Source: Streptomyces poriferorum
GTDB taxonomy: Bacteria; Actinomycetota; Actinomycetes; Streptomycetales; Streptomycetaceae
Assembly: GCF_019399235.1 (NCBI RefSeq)
Contig: NZ_JAELVH010000040.1
Location: 460-32,729, forward strand
Reading direction: 5' to 3'
Length of the DNA: 32,270 nucleotides
The notes below the pieces were generated by a model. That model worked only from the letters and a program-made list of their open reading frames with translations. It was not told where the DNA came from and did not search any database. Of this stretch, positions 8,524 through 16,797 are shown in pieces (the stretch's first letter is position 1; every line of letters begins with the position of its first letter). The position numbers were made by a program, and so were the translations under genes.

Positions 8524-9438
8524 TCAGGTCGCCGGGTAGTTGTCGATGGGCGGCGGTTTCGGCGCGGGCACACCGGAGAGCCCGAGCGTCGCCTCGAACG
8601 CCTTCTTCCAGTTGCCGTTCTTCTCGTTCGCCTCCAGCGCGTCGTTGAGTGCGAACCGCAACGCGTTGTCGCTGCGCGGGACCCCGATGCCGTACGGCTC
8701 CTCGGAGAAGGGCTTGCCGACGACCTTCATCTCCTCGGGCGCCTTCGCGGCGAAGCCCAGCAGGATCGCGTCGTCGGTGGTGACGACGTCGACCTGGTAC
8801 GTCAGCAGGTTGTCGACGCAGATCGAGTACGTGTCGTAGGCGACCAGCTTCGCCTTCGGGTAGTCGGCGGCGATCCGCTGGTACGGGGTCGAACCGGCGG
8901 CAGAACAGACCGTCTTGCCGGCCAGGTCCTGCGGTCCGTGGATGTCGTCCTCGTCCGTACGGACCAGCAGCCCCTGGCCCGCCATGTAGTAGGGGCCGGC
9001 GAACCCGACGAGCTTCTTGCGCATGTCGTTGATGGTGTAGGTGCCGACGTAGTAGTCGATCTGCCCGTTCTGCAGGGCGGTCTCACGGTTGGCGGAGGCG
9101 ATCGTCTTGAACCTGATCGTCTTCGGGTCGAAGCCCAGCGAGGCCGCCATCATCCGGGCGATCTCGATGTCGAAACCGGAGTAGATGCCCGTGGCCGGAT
9201 CCTTCTCACCGAGGTAGGGCTGGTCCTCCTTGGCCCCCACCCGCAGATATCCGCGCTTCTTCGCCTGGGTCCAGGTCTTGGAGTCCGGCAGGCTGAAGGA
9301 GGTGTCGACCTTGTAGACCGGCAGCGCCCCGGCCTTCGGTCCCTTCACCGGCGGGCTGCCGTCCTTGCCGCAGCCCGCCGCGAGGACGGCCAGCAACAGC
9401 CCGGCACAGGCGGCCAGTACTTTTCTCGTACGCAACAC
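8524..9438 (-). CDS. gluB: Glutamate-binding lipoprotein of ABC importer
   Basis: The roughly 304-residue protein has a signal peptide ending in the lipobox LAAGC (Cys23), so it is anchored outside the membrane. The remainder is a type-3 periplasmic binding fold, with the family block YSGFDIEIARMMAASLG at about 85-101 and the ligand-contact region NRETALQNGQIDYYVGTYT soon after. It delivers the substrate to GluCD. The start is GTG 9438 or the next codon TTG 9435: GGGAGG lies four bases before the GTG and seven before the TTG, so the TTG is at least as likely. The gap to gluA is 11 bases. Confidence 0.92.
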   Translation of the reverse strand: MLRTRKVLAACAGLLLAVLAAGCGKDGSPPVKGPKAGALPVYKVDTSFSLPDSKTWTQAKKRGYLRVGAKEDQPYLGEKDPATGIYSGFDIEIARMMAASLGFDPKTIRFKTIASANRETALQNGQIDYYVGTYTINDMRKKLVGFAGPYYMAGQGLLVRTDEDDIHGPQDLAGKTVCSAAGSTPYQRIAADYPKAKLVAYDTYSICVDNLLTYQVDVVTTDDAILLGFAAKAPEEMKVVGKPFSEEPYGIGVPRSDNALRFALNDALEANEKNGNWKKAFEATLGLSGVPAPKPPPIDNYPAT

Positions 9439-9449
9439 AGGGCCTCCCG

Positions 9450-10193
<744 letters not shown>

Positions 10194-10208
10194 ACGCTGC
10201 CCTACCCA

Positions 10209-10235
10209 ATTATCGCTTTGTCGAGGTCAGCGCAA
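10209..10235 (-). promoter_or_regulatory. Possible gluABCD promoter
   Basis: On the minus strand a TTGCGC (10230-10235) and a GATAAT (10209-10214) are separated by 15 bases, ahead of the gluA ATG at 10193. The -10 box is good, but the spacer is shorter than the optimum, so this is tentative. Confidence 0.35.
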
Positions 10236-10326
10236 ACTATCCACCCCGGAAAGGGACTTCACACCCGACACGCGTAAATGGGTCATAAGGCGTTTTATCT
10301 CGCCGCACGGTCCGCACGGCCTTCTG

Positions 10327-10767
10327 TCACCCCTCGGCCGACTCCGAGTACACCTGCGACAGCTCGGGGCTGCCGGTCATCGCCCAGTCCAGACCGGCCT
10401 CGACCACATCGATCTCGCGCCCCGACGCGAGGCGCACCACGGGCTGGCCGCTGGGCCAGATGTGCCAGTGCGCACCGGCGACGTTGCGCACCAGGACCGT
10501 GCCCAGATAGAGCCCCGCGTCATTGCCGATCCAGGGAAGCTCCTCCGGATCGTCGCGCCAGCGCGGGGGCAGCTGGTCCAGTGCCGCCAACGAGGCCGGG
10601 CTGTCGTCGAGTTCGAGTCCGCGCTCCCCCACCCGGACGCGGAGCAGCTCACATTCGGCGAGCAGTTCGGCCACGCCTTCCGGATCGGCCTCGACGGCGG
10701 CCGCGAGCCCCGCCTCCCGCGTTCCGTCGTGACGCTTACGCCAGTTGTCCAAGAAAGGGATGTTCAT
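10327..10767 (-). CDS. Conserved small protein of unknown function (possibly DUF6278)
   Basis: This 146-residue protein is acidic and soluble, with no signal peptide or membrane segment. It begins MNIPFLDNWRKRH and has a tryptophan-containing C-terminal half (HWHIWPSGQPVV, then VEAGLDWAM). The pattern is like a family of small Streptomyces proteins I associate with DUF6278, but the assignment comes from memory and is not certain. No catalytic motif is apparent. The gene is transcribed in the same direction as gluA, 133 bases upstream of it, and divergently from the MFS gene. Confidence 0.72.
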   Translation of the reverse strand: MNIPFLDNWRKRHDGTREAGLAAAVEADPEGVAELLAECELLRVRVGERGLELDDSPASLAALDQLPPRWRDDPEELPWIGNDAGLYLGTVLVRNVAGAHWHIWPSGQPVVRLASGREIDVVEAGLDWAMTGSPELSQVYSESAEG

Positions 10768-10928
10768 ACCACTCAGGTTCCCATCCCTGCCCGGATCCGC
10801 ACCACAGGGCGCGCGGCCTGTCGTTCGAGTGCTGAACACCACGCGTACGCCCCGCGTTCACCCCGGACACGCTCCCGGGGCGCAAGGAACCGGAAGGAAA
10901 GGAGGTGGAGGAGGCCGGGCCCGGCTGG

Positions 10929-10943
10929 TAGGTTCCCCCATCA
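10929..10943 (+). promoter_or_regulatory. -10 box placing transcription start on the mini-ORF ATG
   Basis: TAGGTT (10929-10934) matches the actinobacterial -10 consensus and lies eight bases before the ATG at 10943, so the transcript should begin at or beside the A of that ATG. The -35 region is weak (TGGAGG-like), which suggests help from an activator. Confidence 0.45.
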
Positions 10944-10972
10944 TGAGCAGCCCCGAGTCCGACAGACGCTAG
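10943..10972 (+). CDS. Nine-residue leader ORF upstream of the exporter
   Basis: ATG to TAG encodes MSSPESDRR. There is no ribosome binding site in position; the -10 box suggests leaderless translation. The last base of the stop codon is also the first base of a strong hairpin, the geometry expected of a ribosome-controlled attenuator. Drug-exporter genes of this kind are known in some bacteria to be controlled by leader peptides. Whether this ORF is translated is not shown by sequence alone. Confidence 0.4.
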   Translation: MSSPESDRR

Positions 10973-11026
10973 TGCCGCGGCGGGCAAACGTTGCCCGCTA
11001 CGGCACTGACCACCGGCCCCCCGGTG
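10972..11026 (+). promoter_or_regulatory. Two tandem hairpins, candidate attenuator
   Basis: The first (10972-11006) pairs GTGCCG and GCGGGCAA with TTGCCCGC and CGGCAC around a three-base loop, with one two-base internal mismatch. The second (11011-11026) pairs CACCGG with CCGGTG around CCCC. There is no T-run. Their position directly after the mini-ORF stop suggests attenuation of the downstream exporter gene. Confidence 0.5.
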
Positions 11027-11303
11027 GCTCCCCGCGTCCGCGTCCGGCCGTCTTCGCGCCGGCACGGCTGGCGCGCTGCCGCCGTCCGGGCCCATGCGAT
11101 GCGGGTCGCACTCGGCATTGCGTACGGGCAGAGCTCTTCCCGGCACCTGTCCCAAGGCTCGCCCTTCCCGGCACCGCACGCCTCTGCTGCCACTCTGCCG
11201 TCCTACGGTTCTGCCGTTCTGCCGCGTTGCCGCTCGTCACGACGGGCGGGTGCGGCCCGCATCCCCGACCGGTTCTGTCCATCAGCCGTCCATGGGGTTC
11301 TTC

Positions 11304-12512
11304 ATGCCGTTTTCCGTCTACGCTCTCGGGCTCGCCGTCTTCGCCCAGGGCACGTCCGAGTTCATGCTGTCCGGCCTGTTGTCGGGCATCTCCGAGGACC
11401 TGCACGTCTCCATTCCCGCCGCGGGCCTGCTGACCTCGGCATTCGCCGTGGGCATGGTCATCGGGGCGCCCGCGATGGCACTCCTGGGCCGCAACTGGCC
11501 CCGCCGCCGTGCCCTGTTGTGCTTCCTCTGCGTCTTCGCCGCCGTTCATGTCATCGGTGCGGTCACCTCCAGTTACGGGGTGCTGCTGGCGACGCGGGCC
11601 GTCGCGGCGGTGGCCAATGCCGGGTTCTGGGCCGTCGCCCTGGTCACCGCGGTCGCCCTGGCCGGTCCCGGGGCACGGGCGCGGGCCACGTCCGTGGTGG
11701 TCGGCGGTGTCACCATCGCCTGTGTGGCGGGGGTGCCCGCAGGAGCGTGGCTGGGCGGTCAGTGGGGGTGGCGTGCGGCGTTCTGGGCCGTGGCCCTCGT
11801 CGCGGTGCCCGCGATCGCCGTGATCGCGGCGACGATTCCGGCGGGGCGGCCCGCGGCCACTCCGCCGAGCGCGTACGCCGAGCTGCGGACCCTTGCCGGG
11901 GCCCGGCTGCTCCTGACCCTGCTGACAAGCGCGCTCGTCCAGGGTGCGACGTTCTGCGCGTTCTCCTACCTCGAACCCGTCGCCCGGGACGTCACGGGGC
12001 TCGGCGCCGCGTGGGTGCCCGCCCTGCTCGCGCTGTTCGGTGTGGGCTCGTTCATCGGGGTCGCCGTCTGCGGCCGGGTCATCGACTCCCGGCCGCTCGC
12101 ACTGACCACGGCCGGCCTGGCGGCCCTCACTGTCGGGTGGGCTCTGTTCGCGTCGGCCGCCGGCAGCCCCGTGGCGGTGGTCCTGCTCGTCCTGGTCCAG
12201 GGCATGCTCGCGTTCGGCACCGGGACCGCGCTGATCACCCACGTGTTCCGGCTGGCCGGTGGCGCGCCGACCCTGGCCGGTTCGTTCTCCACCGCGGCGT
12301 TCAACGTGGGTGCCGCGCTCGGGCCCTGGCTCGGCGGGCTGGCCATCGGCGCGGGGTTCGGATACCGGTCGCCGCTGTGGGTGAGCGCACTGCTCATGGT
12401 CCTGGCGCTGGCCACCGCGATCGGCGCCCTGGGCCGTCGGCCGGCTCGGGCCCCGGCCCCGGCACTAGACTCCGCCGTACACGCGTGCGAACAGGGGAGT
12501 TCGGATGACTGA
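11304..12512 (+). CDS. MFS drug exporter, Cml/CmlR (chloramphenicol) type
   Basis: The 402-residue protein has 12 hydrophobic segments. Its first residues, MPFSVYALGLAVFAQG followed by TSEFMLSGL, match closely the start of the Streptomyces and Corynebacterium chloramphenicol exporters (CmlR/Cmx), as do the GLLTSAFAVGMVIGAP and GGVTIACVAGVPAG blocks. It should export a drug from the cytoplasm by proton antiport; chloramphenicol is the likeliest known substrate. I chose ATG 11304 because the family begins at this residue and GGGG lies six bases upstream; ATG 11292 is the alternative. The end overlaps the glutaredoxin gene by eight bases. A long leader with a mini-ORF and hairpins precedes it. 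Confidence 0.88.
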   Translation: MPFSVYALGLAVFAQGTSEFMLSGLLSGISEDLHVSIPAAGLLTSAFAVGMVIGAPAMALLGRNWPRRRALLCFLCVFAAVHVIGAVTSSYGVLLATRAVAAVANAGFWAVALVTAVALAGPGARARATSVVVGGVTIACVAGVPAGAWLGGQWGWRAAFWAVALVAVPAIAVIAATIPAGRPAATPPSAYAELRTLAGARLLLTLLTSALVQGATFCAFSYLEPVARDVTGLGAAWVPALLALFGVGSFIGVAVCGRVIDSRPLALTTAGLAALTVGWALFASAAGSPVAVVLLVLVQGMLAFGTGTALITHVFRLAGGAPTLAGSFSTAAFNVGAALGPWLGGLAIGAGFGYRSPLWVSALLMVLALATAIGALGRRPARAPAPALDSAVHACEQGSSDD

Positions 12513-12774
12513 GGACCATGCCGAGGTGGTCGTCTACTGGCGCCCCGGCTGCCCGTACTGCATGAAACTCCGGATGCGGATGCGGCTCGCGAAACTGCCC
12601 CGCACCGAGGTCAACATCTGGCGCGACCCCGAGGCCGCCGCGTTCGTCCGCTCGGTGGCGGACGGGAACGAGACCGTGCCGACGGTCACCGTGGGCGGAA
12701 AGGCCATGGTGAACCCGTCGATGCGCCAGGTGCGGGAGGCCGTACGAGCTCAGGCGCCGCGGGCGGGCGCCTGA
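12505..12774 (+). CDS. Glutaredoxin-like protein (mycoredoxin type)
   Basis: The 89-residue thioredoxin-fold protein has the redox motif C16-P-Y-C19 after a short beta strand and the cis-proline block TVPTVTVGG at about 57-65. Actinobacterial proteins of this size with CPYC are mycoredoxins, which reduce mycothiol-mixed disulfides in the cytoplasm. The ATG follows GGGGAG and lies inside the end of the exporter gene, so the two are co-transcribed. The stop codon lies in one arm of a hairpin shared with the convergent gene. Confidence 0.85.
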   Translation: MTEDHAEVVVYWRPGCPYCMKLRMRMRLAKLPRTEVNIWRDPEAAAFVRSVADGNETVPTVTVGGKAMVNPSMRQVREAVRAQAPRAGA

Positions 12775-12791
12775 GCACGGCCCCTGCTCAG
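12771..12791. terminator. Bidirectional stem-loop between convergent genes
   Basis: CTGAGCA and TGCTCAG form a perfect seven-base stem around a seven-base loop. One arm contains the TGA of the glutaredoxin gene and the other the stop of the exonuclease gene, so one structure can serve both directions. Confidence 0.5.
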
Positions 12792-13567
12792 AGTTCGAGG
12801 TCGACGACCACCGGGGCGTGGTCGGAGGCGCCCTTGCCCTTGCGCTCCTCGCGGTCGACGTAACTGTCCTTGACGGCGGCGGTGAACGGGGCGTTGCCGT
12901 AGACGAGGTCGATCCGCATGCCCTTGTTCTTCGGGAAGCGCAGCTCGCGGTAGTCCCAGAAGGTGTACGGGCGGTCGTACTTCAGCGGGCGGGGCATCAC
13001 GTCGGCGAGGCCCTCCTCGCGCAGTGTGGCGAGGGCGGCCCGCTCGGCGGGGGTGACATGGGTGGCGCCCTCGAAGAGGGCCGGGTCCCACACGTCCTCG
13101 TCGGTCGGGGCCACGTTGAAGTCGCCGAGGACGGCGAACGGCTGCGCCCCCGCGGCGTCCGCCGCCACCGCCTTCTGCAGCGCCTCGAACCAGCGCAGCT
13201 TGTACGCGTAGTGCTCGTGCTCGACCTCGCGGCCGTTGGGCACGTAGACCGACCAGAGGCGGACCGGCCCGCAGGTCGCGCTGATCGCCCGGGGCTCCTG
13301 CACGCCGTCGTAGTCGGGGCCGCCGGGCAGCCCCGTCACGACGTCGGCGAGGCCGACGCGGGAGACCAGCGCCACCCCGTTCCACCGGCCCGTGGCGTTG
13401 ACCGCGGACTCGTAGCCGGCCTCACGGAGCGCGTCGGCCGGGAACTGCTCGGCCGTGCACTTGGTCTCCTGGATGCACAGCACGTCCGTGCCGGTGCTCT
13501 CCAGCCAGGCCAGCAGCCTCGGCAGGCGGGCGGTGATCGAATTGACGTTCCAGGTGGCGATGCGCAT
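12788..13567 (-). CDS. xthA: Exodeoxyribonuclease III
   Basis: The 259-residue enzyme of the EEP superfamily has all ExoIII landmarks: N7 in TWNVNS, E34 in CIQETKC, the LGDFNVAPTDEDVW block with D149 and N151, and the C-terminal SDHAPV with D249 and H250. It cuts at abasic sites and removes 3' nucleotides or blocks in base-excision repair. The ATG at 13567 has no Shine-Dalgarno sequence; a -10 box TAGGTT lies seven bases upstream, so a leaderless mRNA is likely. It is the last of three minus-strand genes after pcaL and a metallo-hydrolase, but its own promoter suggests independent control. Confidence 0.94.
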   Translation of the reverse strand: MRIATWNVNSITARLPRLLAWLESTGTDVLCIQETKCTAEQFPADALREAGYESAVNATGRWNGVALVSRVGLADVVTGLPGGPDYDGVQEPRAISATCGPVRLWSVYVPNGREVEHEHYAYKLRWFEALQKAVAADAAGAQPFAVLGDFNVAPTDEDVWDPALFEGATHVTPAERAALATLREEGLADVMPRPLKYDRPYTFWDYRELRFPKNKGMRIDLVYGNAPFTAAVKDSYVDREERKGKGASDHAPVVVDLEL

Positions 13568-13600
13568 GTACGTAAACCTAGCGGCTCCCACTGACAGTGG
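13568..13600 (-). promoter_or_regulatory. Leaderless promoter of xthA with palindromic site
   Basis: On the minus strand TAGGTT (13575-13580) is seven bases before the ATG. Just upstream lies the perfect palindrome CCACTGACAGTGG (13588-13600), overlapping the expected spacer or -35 region. It could be a binding site for a repressor or activator. Confidence 0.45.
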
Positions 13601-13615
13601 CCGGGGCGGCGCCCG

Positions 13616-14278
13616 TCACACGCCGGTCGACTCCCCCGGGGCCAGCCGGGCGTGGCCCGCGCCGGCCAGGTTACCGATGGTGGTGTCGTAGATCGGGCGG
13701 GCCAGATCGGTGAGCAGGGCGTCGTGGATGTCGATGGCGCGGCGCGGCTTGACCTCGCGGAGGTAGTCGACCACCTCGGAGACCTTGCTCCAGGGCGCCA
13801 TCACCGGAAGCAGCAGCGTGTCGACCGGCTGCTCGGGGACGGTGAGGGCGTCGCCCGGGTGGAAGACGGAGCCGTCCACCAGGTAGCCGACGTTCGTGAT
13901 CCGCGGGAGGTCCGGGTGGATCACGGCATGGAGCTCGCCGTGCACCTGGATGTCGAACCCGGCGACCGAGAAGGTGTCGCCGTGCCCGATGGTGTGGACA
14001 CGCCCCGGGAACGCGGCCGCGAGCTTCTCGGCCACACTGCGCAGGGTCCAGATCTCGGCGGCCGGGTCGGCCTCCAGCCCGGCCCGCAGCCGCTCCTCGT
14101 TGAAGTGGTCGGGGTGCTCGTGCGTCACCAGGATCGCCTCGGCGCCGATCGCGGCGTCCTGCTCGGAGAACCCGCCCGGGTCGATGACGAGCGTGCGCCC
14201 GTCCTTCTCCAGTCGGACGCAGGAGTGGGACTTCTTGGTCAGCGTGAGCGCGGACGGCTCGGAGTTCTGGGCGTTCAT
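13616..14278 (-). CDS. MBL-fold metallo-hydrolase (UlaG-like)
   Basis: The 220-residue cytoplasmic protein has the metallo-beta-lactamase zinc motif H53-E-H55-P-D57-H58, a later histidine in the HGELHAVIH region, the aspartate of HPGDAL and a final histidine near DIHDAL. It lacks a signal peptide and resembles the short UlaG-like hydrolases rather than lactamases; the substrate is unknown. I use ATG 14278; ATG 14287, in frame and three codons earlier, is possible. The gene begins 13 bases after the pcaL stop codon and is probably co-transcribed with it. Confidence 0.87.
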   Translation of the reverse strand: MNAQNSEPSALTLTKKSHSCVRLEKDGRTLVIDPGGFSEQDAAIGAEAILVTHEHPDHFNEERLRAGLEADPAAEIWTLRSVAEKLAAAFPGRVHTIGHGDTFSVAGFDIQVHGELHAVIHPDLPRITNVGYLVDGSVFHPGDALTVPEQPVDTLLLPVMAPWSKVSEVVDYLREVKPRRAIDIHDALLTDLARPIYDTTIGNLAGAGHARLAPGESTGV

Positions 14279-14291
14279 ACCGCCCATCCTG

Positions 14292-15569
14292 CTACGCGGG
14301 AGGCGTCGTTTCGGCTTGAATCACGGACTGGGCGATCCGGAAAGCGGCGCCGGCCGCCGGGATCCCGCAGTACACGGCGGTCTGCAGCAGCACTTCCCTG
14401 ATCTCGGCCGGGGTGAGTCCGTTGCGCAGGGCGGCGCTGACGTGAGCGGCCAGGCCCTCCAGGTGTCCGGAGGCGACGAGCGCGGTCAGCGTGACGCTGC
14501 TGCGGGTACGCCGGTCAAGACCCTCCCGGCCCCAGACCTCGCCCCAGGCGTAGCGGGTGACGAACTCCTGGAAATCGCCGGTGAAGTCGTCGGCGGCGGC
14601 CAGGGCCCCGTCCACATGGGCGTCACCGAGCACCTCACGGCGGATCTTCATACCCCGCCCGTACGGATCGGTGCGCCCGCCGGTCTCCGCTTCGGGCTGC
14701 GCGGCGGCGGCGGTGAGCTCCGCCACAGGCAGCACAGGAGCGGAGAGCCTGGGTGCGAACGAGGGCGCGGGAATCGCGGCCAGGGTGTCCTGCCAGGCCG
14801 TGGAGAAGTGCGTGAGCAGGAGGTCGGTGACAGCTCCCGGCTGCTCGACCGGGGCCAAGTGCGAGGCGCCCGGGACGAGGGCGAGCCGTGCGTCGGGTAT
14901 GCCCGCGACCAGGGTCCGGGCGTCACCGGGACCGGTGACCTGGTCCTCGGCACCGACCAGGACGAGCGTGGGAACGCCGATCCTGCCGAGCTCGCTGCGG
15001 ATGTCGAAGGCAGCCAGGGCCTCGCAGGCGGCGATGTAGCAGCCGGGGTCGGTGGTACGGACCATCTGGACGGCCCATTCGACGATGGCCGGCTGAGCAG
15101 CGGCGAAGCCCGGCGTGAACCAGCGCTCCGGCGCGGTGCGCGCCATCGGCTCCAGCCCGTTGGTACGGACGATCACCCCGCGCTGACGGAATTCGTCGGC
15201 ACTGCCGAACCGGGCCGAGGAGGCCACCAGAGCCAGCGAGGCGACCCTCCGGGGGTGGCGCAGCGCGAGGTCGGCGCCGATCGCGCCGCCGATGGAGCAG
15301 CCCGCGTAGCCGAAACGCTGCACCCCGAGTCCGTCGAGCGTCGCCATCAGCCGGTCAGCGAGCTCCCCCACAGCGGTGACGGGGTGCGCGGGCGCGCCTC
15401 CGTGCCCGGGGAGGTCGTAACGGAGGACTCTCCAGTACTGAGTGAGCTCGGATATCTGCCGGTCCCACATATGCCATGTTGTCGCGAGGGAAGGGCCCAG
15501 GATCAGGACTGGAGCGTCTTTTGGCCCGTCAAAGCGGTATTGCAGGGTGTTCGTAGTCGTCTCACTCAC
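14292..15569 (-). CDS. pcaL: Bifunctional 3-oxoadipate enol-lactonase / 4-carboxymuconolactone decarboxylase
   Basis: The 425-residue protein is a fusion. Residues about 1-262 form an alpha/beta hydrolase with nucleophile S92 (GCSIG), acid D209 and H237, the enol-lactonase that opens 3-oxoadipate enol-lactone. A linker rich in Ala and Pro leads to a carboxymuconolactone decarboxylase domain (about 305-420) with EVWGREGLDRRTRS and RNGLTPAEIREVLLQ. The two catalyse consecutive steps of the protocatechuate branch of the beta-ketoadipate pathway. The start is GTG 15569, with GGGAG upstream. In pca operons this gene usually follows pcaB; here a recombinase gene ends 19 bases away instead, so its natural promoter may have been separated from it. 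Confidence 0.92.
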   Translation of the reverse strand: MSETTTNTLQYRFDGPKDAPVLILGPSLATTWHMWDRQISELTQYWRVLRYDLPGHGGAPAHPVTAVGELADRLMATLDGLGVQRFGYAGCSIGGAIGADLALRHPRRVASLALVASSARFGSADEFRQRGVIVRTNGLEPMARTAPERWFTPGFAAAQPAIVEWAVQMVRTTDPGCYIAACEALAAFDIRSELGRIGVPTLVLVGAEDQVTGPGDARTLVAGIPDARLALVPGASHLAPVEQPGAVTDLLLTHFSTAWQDTLAAIPAPSFAPRLSAPVLPVAELTAAAAQPEAETGGRTDPYGRGMKIRREVLGDAHVDGALAAADDFTGDFQEFVTRYAWGEVWGREGLDRRTRSSVTLTALVASGHLEGLAAHVSAALRNGLTPAEIREVLLQTAVYCGIPAAGAAFRIAQSVIQAETTPPA

Positions 15570-15588
15570 CCGACCACGCTCCCACGTC

Positions 15589-16797
15589 TCACATTTCTCT
15601 CACGACAGGGGTCGGAAGACCGGCCAGACCACTCCAGGTATCCGCCGCAGAACGAAGATCTTCCACGTCCGACTTCACGTACCAGCGCTTCGTCGTCCCG
15701 ACGTCGGCGTGACCCGCCCACCGCGCGAGAAGGTGATCAGGAACCCCATGGTTCGCCAAGTAGGTCAAGCAACTCGCACGGGCATCGTACAAACGCACCC
15801 GCCGCAGCGCGTTGCCGGCCATCACCTTGTACGCCTGCTCGCGCAACTGCCGCACGTCGAGCGGCGCCCCGAGGTCGTCCACCAGCACATACCCGCTGCC
15901 CTCGTACGCCTGCCCAGCCGCGAGCTTCTCCGCTGCTTGCGTGGCCTTGAAGCTCCTGAGCGCTTCTCTGACGGGAGCAGGCAGCGGAAGGCTCCGATCG
16001 CCGGCGAGCGACTTCGTGTCCTTCTCCATCACGGTCGTGTTCCCCATCAGTGTGCGGGTGTTGGCAACGGCCAGGGTGGCTCGGTCCAGGTCCAGATCGG
16101 CCCACCGCATGCCGCACACCTCCGCCGGGCGCAGCCCCATCAGCGAGAGGAGGAAGGGGGCGTACAGCCGGTGGTTTTTCACTGCAAGCACGAAGGTATG
16201 GACCTCCGCGACACTCCAGGGCGGAACCTCTGCCTTGGCCCGGCGCTCGGCCTTGCGCACCTTCCGGGGGATCGTCACTTCCTGGGCGACATTCACCGCG
16301 ACCAGGCCCCGTGTCACGGCCCGGTTGAGGGCATCCTTCAGCCGCGTGAGGGACATCTCCACCGAGGTGACTCCCAGCCCGGGCCCGGCCTTCGTGTCGC
16401 GTACCCGGCCCTCCCGAAGCGCCCACATCATCCACGCCTCGACATCGTCCTCGGTGAGCTCGTGAAGCCGAATGTGCCCAAGCCTGCCCCGGACACGGTC
16501 CAGGGTCACCCTGTAGGTGGAGATCGTCGACTCTTCCAGGTCCTCCGCCTTCTTCGCGAGCCACTGATCGAGCCACTCGTTCACGGTCATCGTGTGGCGT
16601 GGCACCAGCGCTCCTTCGTGACTCCGCACCGTGATCCGCGCGTATTCGGCCTTCGCCTCCCTGAGCGTGCCGAAGGTACGGGTCAGCTGCTTACGCTTCC
16701 CAGTGGCCGGATGGGTCCCGACGTCAACCACAAACCGGTACCGGACCTGCCCCTTCGCGTTCGGCGGCAGCTTCTTGATCGGATCAGACAGGATCAC
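15589..16797 (-). CDS. Tyrosine recombinase / integrase
   Basis: The 402-residue protein has an AP2-like N-terminal arm-binding region (about 15-65), a core-binding SAM-like domain (about 70-165) and a catalytic domain. Catalytic residues are R223 (GLRPAEV), probably K262, R340, H363 (AGHADVGTTKRWYV) and the nucleophile Y373. The usual HxxR box reads Y-D-A-R and the following His is Ala (RASC), which is a departure from consensus. It resembles integrases of actinobacterial integrative elements such as the pSAM2 group. GTG 16797 is preceded by AAGGAG. No excisionase or replication gene lies upstream as would be expected of an intact element, so the element is probably degenerate. Confidence 0.9.
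   Translation of the reverse strand: MILSDPIKKLPPNAKGQVRYRFVVDVGTHPATGKRKQLTRTFGTLREAKAEYARITVRSHEGALVPRHTMTVNEWLDQWLAKKAEDLEESTISTYRVTLDRVRGRLGHIRLHELTEDDVEAWMMWALREGRVRDTKAGPGLGVTSVEMSLTRLKDALNRAVTRGLVAVNVAQEVTIPRKVRKAERRAKAEVPPWSVAEVHTFVLAVKNHRLYAPFLLSLMGLRPAEVCGMRWADLDLDRATLAVANTRTLMGNTTVMEKDTKSLAGDRSLPLPAPVREALRSFKATQAAEKLAAGQAYEGSGYVLVDDLGAPLDVRQLREQAYKVMAGNALRRVRLYDARASCLTYLANHGVPDHLLARWAGHADVGTTKRWYVKSDVEDLRSAADTWSGLAGLPTPVVREM

Larger units (their letters stand above)
10768..11303. other. Long intergenic region before the MFS exporter
   Basis: Of these 536 bases, the left third must hold the promoter of the small minus-strand gene. The middle holds a promoter, mini-ORF and two hairpins listed separately. 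The remaining stretch to the exporter start (about 11027-11303) is C-rich with repeated CTGCCGTTCTGCCG-like runs and no gene I can support, so it looks like a long untranslated leader. Confidence 0.5.

Noticed and set aside
10610..10632. tRNA-like T-loop string (GTTCGAGTCC)
   Set aside because: It lies inside the coding sequence of the 146-residue protein and no cloverleaf can be built around it.
10991..12508. Long open frame overlapping the MFS gene in another plus-strand frame
   Set aside because: Arg-rich, low-complexity translation; the MFS frame matches known exporters from its first residues.
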